Origin: Zonotrichia leucophrys gambelii
Taxonomy: Eukaryota; Chordata; Aves; Passeriformes; Passerellidae
Assembly (NCBI RefSeq): GCF_028769735.1
Contig: NC_088172.1
Coordinates: 56,203,075 to 56,267,074 of the forward strand
Length of the DNA stretch: 64,000 nt
Reading direction: 5' to 3'
The translations under genes were made by a program, and so were the position numbers. Positions within the stretch are counted from its first letter, which is position 1, and each line of letters begins with the position of its first letter. The notes under the pieces were generated by a model. The model did not search any database. It saw only the letters and a program-made list of their open reading frames with translations, and had not been told where the DNA came from. Shown piece by piece: positions 39,407-51,640 of the stretch.

Positions 39407-40440
39407 GTAGGAACGTCTTACAAATTTAGTTACACAATGCTAAGGAATTCCCTCCAATGACAGGAAAACCACTTGGTTCCATGGTTCAAAAATTATGCCT
39501 AGCCAGATTTTTCAAAATTACTCTTCCCAGAAGCACTCCTATAACTGGGCTGACCAGCAGTCAGAAGCTTGGGCTCTGTTTTGCTCAGGAAGCTCTGTAC
39601 ATGTGACTTCCCCTATGAAGGATAAATTGCTAAAACATTTGAAGTGAAGGGAGCTGTAGCTGGACCATGGGCTCATCATCACCTTGTGACACCTGATAGC
39701 AGATGGAGGTACCCTTTCTTCTCTCTCCCAGAGGGCATCAGGACGCAGACAAGCAAGACCCTTGTCAGGATTTTGGTTATGGCTGTCTAGACTGTAAGCA
39801 CACCCCTGATGGTGGGGTGGCATCTGTCATTGTTTGCCTGATTACACAGCAAGTAACCAGAGGCTAGAGCTGGGGGCTCAGTGAAGTCCTTCCTGAGCTG
39901 CTGCTGCTTTCTGCACCCTTCAAAGTATGACCTTTCTGAGCACAGCAAAGCACATTAAGCATCAGTGCTGCTCCATGCAGGATTACAGAGTTAGGGAGAA
40001 AAAGCCTCTAGAGTGGTAGCTGTAAATAAAGCCAGCATATATTCAGAACTGTCTTTTCAGTACAGCCTCACAGCATTTATTCTGTGAAGAACAGTTGAAG
40101 GAAATGTAAAATCTTCAGATCCATGCCAGGGAAGAAATATGAGACAAGACTTTGGGACTTCATTGAAGATATATTTTCTGCAAAGAGAGACAAAATACAA
40201 AAATCACCATGACTGTCTTCCATTTACATTAATCTTTTTCATTGCCAAGGCAGTTGAAGAAGACATCAGGAACACAGAACAGCTATTCTGGGCCACATCA
40301 AGGTCATTTTTACGTAGCAGTTGTATTTGTTACAGAAGTTAGTTGGGCATTCTTAAAGAAAGGGCAGAAAAAGTAAAATGACCTTCCCTATGCTGAACTC
40401 TCCCAGTTTCTGTTAAATTGCAGACTAGGCACTTCCTGAG

Positions 40441-40865
40441 ACAGCGGTTTTATCTTCATAAATAATACCTCGTGGATTTTTCTTCTGGGAATGTACCTAA
40501 CTCCTTTTGAAACTTTTTTATGCTTGTGACCTGCACAACTACCCTCTGGCACTAAGTTCCACAGTCAAGTTGTGTGCAAACAAAAGAAAGTTCTTTTTTG
40601 ACCAGTTTTATCCTCTTTTTCACAAGTTTTTGAAGCTACCTACCTTTTGTGCTTTGAGAAGCACTTAATAAGAGTCCCCTATTTTCTCCCCATAATTCAC
40701 GATTCTTTATGCATTGAACATGTTCTTCCTCAGCTGTTTTTATTCCAGTCTACAGTGGACTATTCTATTTAATTTTTCTCCCAAAATGATCTTTGGTCAT
40801 TCTGATTGCCCTTCTCTGTACTAATTCTAGTTCTTCTCTACCTTGAAATACAAGAGTTTGTGAAG
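40441..40865 (-). mobile_element. Ancient CR1/L3-like LINE fragment, minus orientation
   Basis: The plus strand shows the reverse complement of an old amniote CR1 (L3-like) 3' part. The recognisable order is CTCCTTTTGAAACTTTTTTA, CTCTGGCACTAAGTTCCACA, TTCTTTTTTGACCAG, TCTCCCCATAATTCACGATT, CATGTTCTTCCTCAGCTG and CTTCTCTGTACTAATTC. This order matches my memory of the family used for deep amniote comparisons. The minus-strand peptide LELVQRRAIRM fits the CR1 motif ERVQRRATRM. The copy is strongly diverged. Confidence 0.7.
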
Positions 40866-42167
40866 ATGAGTGAGTACATGGGAAAAGGTAGCACGAAGAT
40901 TTGTACTGTAAAAGCTCTCTTCCTTCCATCAGACTCCATTGGAAAGGCTTCAAGGGACAAGAAAATTACAAGTAACTGTGAAGTTAACCTTAATATCACA
41001 AGAGTTTCAATTCAGTCAGAAAACTAAACTTTAGAGGACTCCTTCTGTCCCACTATTCTCCCCTAATCCAGAGGATTCCCCTAGTATTAAGCTGGGGAAG
41101 GAAGCTTAAAAATGCAGTCTGTTCAAAAGCTGAATACAAAAAAATTGTATCATCTGGCCATCATATGTTTGGAACATGTAAAATGGACAAACCTAAACTC
41201 TCTGAAGCTATCTTTGAAAAGTGACTGAGCTGGTAACTTGTCATCTAGCTGTATGAAATGTAGGTCACGGAAAATTGTAAATGTATTATACATATTTGTG
41301 TTCATAACCTGCTTTGAAATCTGTTATGGCCTCTCCTCATTATGAGGAAACAAGGACATTGTCACATTTGCAGCTGTCAGAGCCTTGTGTTACAAAGCCA
41401 AGAAAGGTCAGCAAGGTCTGACTAAATACATCTCTACTGGCCAGGAAATGGATTGTGATTTCACTGCCTGTTTAGTGTTAAGCATATAAATACATGAGTT
41501 GAAGTACTAGAAATACTCCTAGAAGAGCTAGATATTATACAAGTTTTCGACTCACTATGCTCTTTTTGAAATAGATAAATAGATTCTCCCTCTAGTATTA
41601 CAAATTTTAAGGTAGGAGCACTCCCTGACAAATCCCTGAATTTGTTAAGTATGGTGCAAAGTAAGGAGAAACACAAAGGGACGGGTAAAGTAGATGTTTG
41701 AATGTAGACACTGTTCTGCCACAGAGAAATCAATCTGAAATGAGTTCCCTGGTTTCAGGGCAATACTCTCATGTTTACAATGCAATAGTGGCAAAATTCA
41801 ATTCAAAGCCATCTTTTTATGCAGCCATATAAAACTCAATATAAACACAAGAAAAACATCTCCTTCTCCATGCTGCTTCCAAAGTCTCTGAGATATAGTT
41901 TGATTCTGTTAATCAATGGTTCATATTTTTCCAGCTTTAAAGACCAACTTAAAAGATTTAAAATATAAAATGTTCTGAATTAAGAGAGATAGTTAACTTC
42001 AGATCATAGTTTAGTTCCTGTGTATTATACCTTTTCCTCGCAATAATAAGTGGGAACTTTTTTCAAGGGAATTAAGTCCCAGTCTCCAAAAGCTCTTTCA
42101 AAGGGTATAAGGATATTTTACACCTCATTTGCTCTTGTCCCTGCAGACACTAGTTTTCATCTCAAAG

Positions 42168-42205
42168 GTATCACAGAATCAATTAGGTTGGAAAAGACTA
42201 TCAAT
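42168..42205 (-). mobile_element. Short CR1 tail, minus orientation
   Basis: ATCACAGAATCAATTAGGTT followed by GGAAAAGACTATCAA is the reverse complement of a CR1 3' terminus. The match ends after about 40 bases. Confidence 0.5.
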
Positions 42206-45200
42206 TACCTCTGCATCTCTCTCTGCCATCTGACTGGGCACAGGACTGGTTTTCTGACTTTGACACTTAAATTGCATATTAGCAGTAAAGTCAACCTGTA
42301 AGTAGACCTGTGGTATAGTCACACACTTGGAAGCTTTCTTGGAATGTTCTTCAAGAGGCCAGTTTGCTATAAACTGACTGATGAACTTTTATGTTAAGTG
42401 ATGTCCTTTTATATTTCACTATTAGTATTAATCAACATGAAATCAATGCTCAGATTGTTATTGGCATGTACTTTCTGGAGATATAATCACAGGGAGTAGA
42501 AGCATTCAGCTTCCATCTTGCTGGGAGTAGACAGTAATTACCTCTAAGTCACAATCTGAAAATCCAATGCTAAGTGATATTGAACCACACAAAAGCTCTT
42601 ATTACAGCAATAGTCACAAGCACCCAGCCTTGTGGACCTGAGGGAGAGCACCACTATCCAAATGTATAATTGTTGAAAACTTTTAATGCATTAAATGAAA
42701 AATCAAGCAGAAATATAGAATATTTCCAACATGTATTTTGAGGAGAGATTTCAAGGAATGGAGTTCTAGAGTTCTGTGTTTAAATTTCAGTAGCTTCCTG
42801 ATCAAGTATACTACTCAGTCCATAAATGAAAAACCTTGGGGCAAAACAGATCTAATAACCACAGGTTCATCTGGTTTCTAGTAGTCAAACTGGACTGCTT
42901 GCTATCTTCAATGTCCTATGGGGCAGGCAGAAAGAAAAATAAGAGATTGAAATTTTTTGGAGATTATTAAAATGGTGGTCCCTTAAAGAACAAAGACTAT
43001 TTTTAGGGATACAGCACAAATGGATTTTGATGGTTTGATCTTAAATATGCCTTGTACTCTTGCTTTCTATACTACTGTAAGTCTCACTGATTTCATTAGT
43101 AGATCGTTGGTCCTGAGCAACTCTTTTCCTTCATGTTTTATCAAAACATTTGCAACCAGCAGAACTGTGGTTTTGGGTCTTGCAGATTTGAAAAGAGAGC
43201 AGCTTTTCTACCATAGCCCTTTAGTTTTGCAATGTGGTCTCTCACATTTGATCTTTAAGAACTGATAAAAATGAATCACCTTATGTGTGTAAACTGATCT
43301 GCTGAAATTTGTACACATTTGGACAAGTTTTTGACATGTAGCAAAAAGCATAAGCCAGATACATAAGCCAGTCTTACATTTTACTTTAATTCTTCATGGC
43401 AACAAACAGGGATATCTTCTCAAATAAAGGTTATCAGATTGTATTAAAATTGGCACATTATCTGCTCTCTTTTGTCTTGAAATGGTGAAACTGATCTGAT
43501 TGAAATGCGAAGCAATCACCCCTGCTCCCATCCAGATGGAACATTTCAGCCCCAGTTAGTATTTGATAAAGTGGGTGAGAATGAGATTGTACTGTGGCAG
43601 TTGCCAGGTAATCTTGAGGTAGTGCCACCTATAATGTCAGCCAACTTTATAGATGACATATGTATTACAGATACAATATTGATTTTATGTAGTTACATGT
43701 AATTAGTAATGAGAAAAGTGTTAATTTCATTTACTGTGCCTTTTCTGATCTTTGAAGTTGAAAACATTATCTTCTTAAATACCTAAATACCAAAGGGGCT
43801 ACTTTGAATAATTTCTTCATTTGGGAAAAAAACAGTCCAGTTATTTCCCATGCCAAGGGTAAGCTGATCTTTATGGTGCAGAAGAACAGATCATCATTGA
43901 CCCATTAATGAACAGTTATGTAGCTATCAGAATAAGAGGATTTAGTCATGTTGCTTTAGCCATGATTTATAAGTACAAAGTATATGAAATATAAATATTT
44001 TTTAATTAAACTCCCAAATTTAATTTGTTTCCATTCAGCCTTGTGCAAGATATTTTCAGCTAATTTACTGTTATTGGCCATGGAATGAAGACACATCTTC
44101 CCACCAGCACTATAGGGAAAGGCTTTCCCTTCAGAACCGGAAGCAAAACCTGTAGCTACCATAACCCTTCCCAATACACAAGTTAACACACCTCACATAT
44201 TCCATGCAGTTGTTGGATGCTTCAGTGCATGTACATACACTCTCTGAGGAGGGCAGCAGCAATTCCTGTAATCTTTTCCTTCCTTTCTTGCTTCTTAAAG
44301 GCTCTTCCTGTAAATTGCAGTTAGCCACTGTAGTACTTGCAAAGCTGTGGGCACACCCCATGGTACCTTACTGCCTGAGATGCCAACAATATAAAAAATT
44401 GTTAAGGCCACTCTTTATATAAAGCTCACATAATTTCATATAAATACATTAGAACACTCTAGTGCAGTCAGGTCTGGTTCAAGAAAATTCCAGCTCAGCA
44501 GAAAACTTATTGTGTTGTGTGCGAACAGTTTTCTTTGTGATTTGTGTCAGAATTATGAGAAAGAACATCTTCAGTGCAAGCTGCATTGTTGGTGGAGTAT
44601 ATACAGGCAGTTAAATCACTTTTATTTCCTTGATGTTCTTGTGATTTGTTCTTTTTGTTTGATTGGTGTGAGATTTTTCCATTTACAATTGGTGGCAGAG
44701 CAGATGGCAAAGGCTTAGCTTGGTCTAATACGTCCATAAACTAAGCAAACCTGTCAGTGAGCCTTGCTTCCAGCTGGCCTATTCCACTTTGAGAAAGATT
44801 TTTCTTCCACTGGAATCAACCTCAAAAATATAATTTTAAGAAGAAATGAGTATCTCTACTTGGAGCAAAATTTAACAGTTCTGATGTTCTCTCTAAGTTC
44901 ACTGTAGAACTTCTCCTTTAGGGGAGGAAGGCAATAATTTGGGATTCTCTCCTCCACAAGGCAGTGTTTTTTCGTGAAACTTGTAGGAATTCTTCAGTTT
45001 TGCTGTTTCTGCTCTCCTGTCATTAAAAGGTGTTTTAGGGAAGTAGGGAGTGGCAGGAAGCTGGCAAAATCATAGAGACATCAGTTCTGCATGACTTCAT
45101 TAAGCAAGTCACATGATTAAGTGCAGTCTCAAGTTCTCTTCAAGTTTCAAAAAACAAACAAACAAAAGCAAATAAAATACCTTACATTTTTGCACCCATT

Positions 45201-46039
45201 GGATTTGAGCTAACTCCTAAGTGTCTTCTGACACAGTAACTTCAGAAGTTATTTCTGTGGTTATTTCTACTGCCAGGTGTGCCCACTGTGTGTCAACACA
45301 AACAACCTTGCACAGATAGACAGCAAAGACAGGCTTTACCCCAAAACAATATTTGAACAGGAAACACAGGTAAAACAAACTTCAGTGTTGCTTATTTCTT
45401 AGCTAAAGAAATTATGAAATGCACTGCTTAAAAGATTTCTAAAAGTCCACATATCAGGTCTGAGGCAGAGCTGGGAACAGAAAACTTCTGAGCCACAGTT
45501 CAGTGCATTCACCACTGCTCAGTGCATTCACCACAGCTCATCCTTCCTTTCCAGAGGACTACCACGTAGGAAAATATTATTCAAAGCTGCTGACAAGTCC
45601 AACTAGCTGTTTTTCTAACAAATGAAGGAGTGGCAGTTGGCAAAAGGTGATAATAGTACTGGGCAGCAAAGATTGTAACTGCCTGTGCCATACACTGTAT
45701 TGAACATTTTATCTCTAAATGCTTCCTTAGAGAAGCACAAACAAGAATACAAAGGAAGTGGAAATCTGACACCTGCTTATCATTTATAATACTCATTATA
45801 TTTTTGGGACAGCCGTCTTTGGCAAGGTGAGTTATTTTATTTATAGGCAGGAGCTGCTCATGATTTGCATGGTAATGCATTCACATCTGCAAAGCCTATA
45901 AATTAGCCTCCAGCTCATTACAGCAATGCCATTGTCCTACTTGCCAGTATGTAATCTGAACCCAAATGTTTCAGATGTCCACAAAATAAAACCAGCCTGA
46001 GGGAAGAGCTTCGCCGTTGCAGTATTAGCACACCAAAAT

Positions 46040-46065
46040 AAAAAAAAAAAAAAAAAAAAAAAAAA
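46040..46065. repeat. Poly-A tract (26 A)
   Basis: An uninterrupted run of A preceded by CCAAAAT and followed by GAAAG. No retropseudogene or LINE body was recognised immediately upstream. Confidence 0.9.
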
Positions 46066-47811
46066 GAAAGAAAAAAGCAGCTTCATAGAAGATTAAGTCA
46101 CTTACTTGGCTGTGCATTCTGATTTTATCCTAATGTGTCATACTTGAGCACTTGTATTATTATTACTGTTTCAAGTCTGGTTGTGCACAGCTCTCTGAAA
46201 CAGATGCTGATGTCCTTTATTTTGGTGAACTTTATAAAGACAATCCCTACTTCCAGGTAGTCAAGAGTTTACAATTATGTCAAGATTTTGCCTCTTCATT
46301 AAGCCACCAAAAAGATGAAATGCAGCATAGATAAAGGAGGCATGTGGAGCACATATCCCCTTCCATCCAGATATGCAGATGTCTCTTATGTTAATTCACT
46401 TTGTCAAAGGTCACTGGGTGGTCAAAGATTGCTGTACCCCGAGTTCAGCTTCTGAAACATCTGAGGATCAGCTTTGCTGTGGTGGGTATGAAGAAGAGGG
46501 CTCTCCACTAAACTTGGATAAATGCTGGTTCACTATTATATCTTCCATCTGGCACATGAACATACCCATCCTTAAAAAAGAGAAAACTGAAACCCTTACA
46601 GTCACAAGCCCTGCCTACATCATTGGAAAGGTCTTTAACAGGGTGACAATGCCGCTGTCAGCAAGATCTCACCCACTGCCCAGACCTGCTTCTGCATTAC
46701 CCTACCGCTTACCTCCTCTGGCTTTTTCATCTCTTCCATCCAACCTCTCCACCTACTCTTCCTTGGCTGTAGAGTCCTTGAAAACCTCTCTTCTTTGCTG
46801 GCCAACTCTTATAAGTAAATTACTGCAAATGAGAAGAAGGCCTGAAATAAGGGAGCTTCAGCAAAAGCTTCAGAGTGAAAGGGGGCAAGGCACAGGTCAC
46901 TGCACAAGTGGGATGTTGGATTCAGGATCCTGATGTGCCTGCATGCAGGATGTGCACCAGTATATAAAATTTCTGTATTGAATTCTGGTTGATAATAATA
47001 ACCGGTTATTTATTTATTTACTGTAGCTCTCTTGTTTGTCTCAGTAGGTGGGAGAGCAGCAGAAAAACAGGGCTCTGCATGAGTCATAACCCAGAAAAAG
47101 CTCTGCTGAGAATACAGCTCACACTCTTCTGCAGTGTAGCCCAGGTGATAAGCATCAGTGTTGCTATTCTCTCCATGTTGTTGGTCTCATATTGCTATGA
47201 ATGATACTACTCACTGTAATGTAGTCTAATATTCACTGTGCTGTATTCAAATGGAGCTGTAGAGGCAGATATTTAGGGATGTCCCCATTTCATTTTCTTC
47301 TTTTCCATGCTAACATGAGAGAAAGGAAATGCAGCATAAAGAAAAAGAAATACTTGTTTAGAACAAACATAGAAACATAAAACTAAAAGGTGTTACTTCT
47401 AAATCCAGGATTTTGACCTCACTTCTGTTCAGTTGTACTTTTGATCTTGCAAAGAATTGCACAAGGCTAAATACAGCTATGGGCCCAGAGAGGGTTTATA
47501 CATCTCTGCTGCATATCCCACTGCATGAGTGGGCAGTACCCACTTATGAGCCACAGCCTGTCACCCCTGCAAACAGCAGCCAGCTGACAGGTCTTTCTTT
47601 TAAACATAGGACAGTCCTTGTGAACTCTGTGGGACTTTTCTAGCAAAGAGCTGGGCACAGACTAAGGGAACGAGAAGGCCTGGTGCTCTCCCTGAAATCT
47701 GCAGTTCCAGCGCATGTTTAAAGGCAGCCTTCCTGCTCACAGTGGAAGTCAGGCTGCTCAGTGCTGAGTCCGGAATGAACTTCTCACACAGGGTCCCTGG
47801 AGTGGTCACTG

Positions 47812-47839
47812 CTGGATGTGGACGACTTCACACATCCAG
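47812..47839. repeat. 9-bp inverted repeat, 10-base spacer
   Basis: CTGGATGTG at 47,812-47,820 and CACATCCAG at 47,831-47,839 pair perfectly. Intergenic; function unknown. Confidence 0.8.
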
Positions 47840-50194
47840 GGTGCTCTGAATGTGCCAGGCTGGGGATGGCAGCTAGCACTGATCTGGGTACCTCTCACCC
47901 TCACATCTGTCTCACCCAGAAACTGAAGACTATTTGGGGCTGCTGAACCATATCCATATCCAGCCATATCCAGCCCTGCATGTCCCAGAGGGAGTGAGCA
48001 AGCTCTGGATGTCCTTGGAGCTGCCCTCTTAGGCTGAATTTCTGCACTGGTCATTCATTTCACACACTGGCCTCCTCCTGGCCTTCATCAGACTGTACAA
48101 ACAGACTGAGCAGATGAAAGGGATTTCAGTATTTGAGTAGTTTATCACTGCTTCCCATGTTTAATGTGCTTCTATTCCTAGGAGAATGGAGTACGGGATA
48201 CTCTTGGTGTTGCTGTTTAGATACTGCACTAAGAAGTAAGGTGCCTGTGGCTGCACAGAGCTGATTCCTGTCCCATTTCTAATTGCCTTCACTCTCTAAA
48301 CATGGCATAATCTCCTTTACAATAGTATGTGTGGGGAAAAAAAATTAGTAGCATTTTCATTCAGACCCCCTGTGATAAAGACTCCTTTTCCTTTTCCTCT
48401 GTCTATTGTGCTTTAAACTTTTACTGAACCTATATTTTGTACCTAGTTTCTTCATGCTTTGTACTACTGAGATCCAAGTAATTATTTCTTCACAAATGGT
48501 AGCAAAAGAAGCACGAAAATACTAGAAAGAGGCATGCTGTAAAGAGAGTTTAAAAACATACATTTTCCTCTGTGTGTATTTAGCAGTTTCCATCTTTGCC
48601 ATATGTTCTTTTCCTCATCATTTTGCCTTTTAGATTGTTCTTTAACACTTGCCTGTTTTCTTGCTTCTACAACAGAAGGGGAATTGATCTTTCATTTGTT
48701 CTGCAAATATTCCTGATTGTCCCAGGTTTTATAACCCCATCTGTTATTGAGTGATCAATTAAAGTCTCGTGGTCTCACTTTTCCAACGGATCATGCTATA
48801 CCACAGACTATATTTCATAGTAATTGCTATCTACTGTATGATGTGTAAATGAGAGAGAGAGGAGCAAAAAGACAAGGGTATTTTTCCCTTGCCTACCATT
48901 CCTCTCTTTCTCTGTAAGCACATATCTTCAGTGCTTACTTTTTATCAATGACAGCATTTAAACTAAATCCCTCATCTCCACTCTTTTCTACATGGGTCCA
49001 CTGCTTGTACCTCAGTGTTTGCTACTACAAAGCACAAAAGCTTTGAGCTTTTGAGCTTACAAAATAAGCTCACCAACACTTGAGGGAAATAGGTAGATGC
49101 GGTCACACTTCCTTGCAAACATCCCCAAAATAGAAACTTCTCTGCCCAAGCAGTATTTCCCTGTTCTCTCTCATCCATCTCCCAGCCCTTTCTTACTGCT
49201 CTCAATAGTTACTCTTGGTCATGTATGTGTTAACTCTGTATGTAGCTTTAAAATTACTTCTCCCATATTTTTAGGCATATACAACATCATGTTCTGCACA
49301 GTCCTGTTTCCTCTTCCTGCACTCAACTGTCTGTCACAGCAAGGAGCTTAAGAAAGACACGCTTTTAAAATTAGAGGTGCAGCATGGTTTCTGCAAGGGG
49401 AAGCTAAGCCCCACAAGTGTGATCAGCCTGGTGTGAAGAAGGTGAGTTGTCTGCAGCAGGATGAATAGATGGAAATTTCTACTCTCTGTCCAGCACAATG
49501 GGAGAGAAAACTCAGAATTATAACTATTTATATGGTTATGCTTTTCTTAATAATAGAGCAAAGTGGGTCATTGCCAGGGAGAAACACAGAAGCAGTTCCT
49601 GGTGGAACAAGGCTTGGGAGAAATTGCGTCAGAAGCAGCACCCCTGATTTGCCCCTGAAAATAATGACTCAAAGTATTGACGTTCATGCATGCTGTGTTA
49701 ATCCAGTGTCATATCCACATGTGATGCTAATTTAGAGTTGTGATCTCTCATCTGAGTATGTGCTTAAAGACCAGACTGTATCTCTGAAATCAGGCCTCAG
49801 TGAGCTGAGCTATTGGGTGAGTCATTTATAAAAGCTCAACAGAGACTTCAATGTGGAGCTGTTCAATCGAAGGTACTCTGTCTTCTTCTGGAAGTGCAGG
49901 TGGTGATTACGTTTACCCAAAAAGCTCCTGATGTCATTCCTGGGAACCAAGATGCTGTTTCACACGAGCTAACTGTGCTGAGGCTGGAAAGCACAAAAAT
50001 GGCAATTCTACAATACCATGTGGGCAGCTCTGAGATACATGTGGCTTTTACGGAGAAGAAGGAGGAATGGAGACAGGAAATACAGACTGATGCAAGAAAA
50101 TGCAAATGTTGGTGGAAAGAAAAACTGTATATCTATCATGCCAATTTTTCCATGAGATTTTGGAATGAAAAACTCTCAGAAATAGGGAGTTAAA

Positions 50195-50262
50195 TGCATA
50201 CATACATACATACATACACATACATACATACGTACATACATACATACATATATATACACACA
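50195..50262. repeat. CATA tetranucleotide microsatellite
   Basis: A run of CATA units with two interruptions (ACACATA and CGTA), ending in TATATACACACA. It gives a long shadow frame of repeated Tyr-Val-Cys on the minus strand, which is not a gene. Confidence 0.95.
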
Positions 50263-50611
50263 GAGGTCTGTCTGGGTGTGTGTATATGTATATAAAGGTA
50301 AAATCTCAGGGCTAAGAATGGGCAGCAGTATAGGGGCTCCCATCTCCCTAAATGAACTCAAGCCCGTGGATGGAAGGCAGTGCCACACTCCCACTGGAAG
50401 GCATACAGGTGCTAGGCCGTGCCTTGCACACACCAGTGGTGCAGGTGTCTGGGTGGAAGCTAACTCCATGGGCTGGGTGACCCTTCATCATCAGTGGTGA
50501 GACAATCAGACACTTCATTTCAGCCTCAGTCTAAAACATCTGAGTGAGAGTAACTCCACTTTAGGTCCTTGGCCTGCAGTTTCAGGGGAGATGAGCACCT
50601 AAAAGCCAGAG

Positions 50612-51235
50612 AGTCATAGAATCATTTAGGTTGGAAAAGATGTGTATGAACATTAAGTCCAGCTATTAACCCAGCACTGCCAAGTCCACCAACAAATCAT
50701 TTTCCCAAGTGCCATATGTACATACCTTTTAAATACCTCCAGAGTTGGTGACTCAACCACTTTCCTGGGCATCATGTTCTAGTGACTGACAACCCTTTCC
50801 ATGAAGAATTTTTTCCTAGTAGCCAATCTAAACCTCCTCTGATGCAACTGGAGGGCTTTTCCTCTTGTATTGTCACTTGATACCTGGGAGAAGAGACTGA
50901 CCCCCACCTGGCTACACTCTTCTTTCAGGGACTTGTGAAGAGCAATAAGGTCACCCTGACCTTCCACTTCTCCAGCCTAAATTTTCCCAGCTCCCTCAGC
51001 TGCTCCTCATAGGACTTGTGCTCCAGATCCTTCCCCAACCTCACTACCCTTCTCTGGACTGGCTCCAGTACCTTCTTGTAATGAGGGGCCCAGAACTCAA
51101 CACAGGATTTGAAGTGTGGCCTTACCAGTGCTGAGTAGAAGGGGACAGTCCCTGCCCTGGTCCTACTGGCCACATTATTCCTGATGCAGGCCAGGATGCC
51201 ACTGGCCTTCTAGACCACCTGTCTTGTTGCCAGAG
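50612..51235 (-). mobile_element. Degenerate CR1 LINE, 3' part with ORF2 end, minus orientation
   Basis: It begins on the plus strand with TCATAGAATCATTTAGGTTG, the reverse complement of the CR1 terminal repeat, and continues for about 620 bp. The minus-strand translation gives [20 protein letters not shown], then [20 protein letters not shown] and [14 protein letters not shown]. These are the conserved end of the CR1 reverse-transcriptase ORF. Frameshifts and stops split the frame. The element is 5' truncated, ending where the GC-rich minisatellite region begins. It is the longest young CR1 in the window. Confidence 0.9.
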
Positions 51236-51396
51236 GAGCAGAAATAAGGATGGCTGAAAGGGCCCCAATGAGCATGGCCAAGCTGCTCAGGAGGCTCCGG
51301 GGTGCTGGGCAGAGTGTCCTGGGACATGATAACCTCCTCCGTGGTCAGGGAATCTTGGTGGGAGGCCGCCCTGTCCCCTGGATCGCATCCCCTGTA

Positions 51397-51540
51397 CCAG
51401 CTTTCCCCAGGTGTCTCCTGCCCCAGGATCCCATTCCCGATCCCATTCCCGATCCCAGCTTTCCCCAGGTGTCTCTGCCCCAGGATCCCATTCCCGATCC
51501 CATTCCCGATCCCAGCTTTCCCCAGGTGTCTCCTGCCCCC
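51397..51540. repeat. 57-58 bp minisatellite, about 2.5 copies, GC-rich
   Basis: The unit starts CCAGCTTTCCCCAGGTGTCT and includes two copies of the nested 12-mer GATCCCATTCCC. Starts are at 51,397, 51,455 and 51,512, the last copy partial. The short proline/arginine-rich frames on both strands follow from the repeat. Confidence 0.92.
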
Positions 51541-51640
51541 TGGCGGCAGAGGCGCCGCCGGCCCCGGCCCCGCCCCGCTGCCCCAGACAGCCGCGGCGCT
51601 GTGTTTAAATAAAACAGCGTCAGCGCAGGAGAAATCTTAG
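51541..51640 (+). promoter_or_regulatory. Isolated GC-rich patch with GC box and TATA-like element
   Basis: Right of the minisatellite is a short CpG-rich block (GGCGCCGCCGGCCCCGGCCC) with a GC box CCCCGCCCC. It is followed at about 51,603-51,614 by TTTAAATAAAAC, a TATA-like sequence. The surroundings are AT-rich, so the patch stands out. It could be a small promoter or enhancer about 4.5 kb upstream of PERP on the same strand. It could equally be GC drift of the minisatellite. Function is inferred only. Confidence 0.35.

Larger units (their letters stand above)
36681..50194. other. Intergenic DNA between ARFGEF3 and PERP, left part
   Basis: About 13.5 kb without a gene that I can support. 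Contents: an A/C-rich tract (37,384-37,482), the TTCTAG microsatellite, the old CR1/L3-like LINE (about 40.4-40.9 kb), a short CR1 tail (42.2 kb) and a poly-A tract (46.0 kb). A 9-bp inverted repeat is at 47,812-47,839. A 187-codon plus-strand open frame lies at 46,373-46,933; its product resembles nothing I know. The rest is AT-rich, with no recognised RNA genes. Confidence 0.7.

Noticed and set aside
49373..49410. Possible CR1 reverse-transcriptase scrap (QHGFCKGK-like)
   Set aside because: Only about 40 bases match and no other CR1 sequence follows; too little to annotate.
50048..50469. Minus-strand frames rich in Tyr, Val, Cys and Met
   Set aside because: They are translations of the CATA microsatellite.
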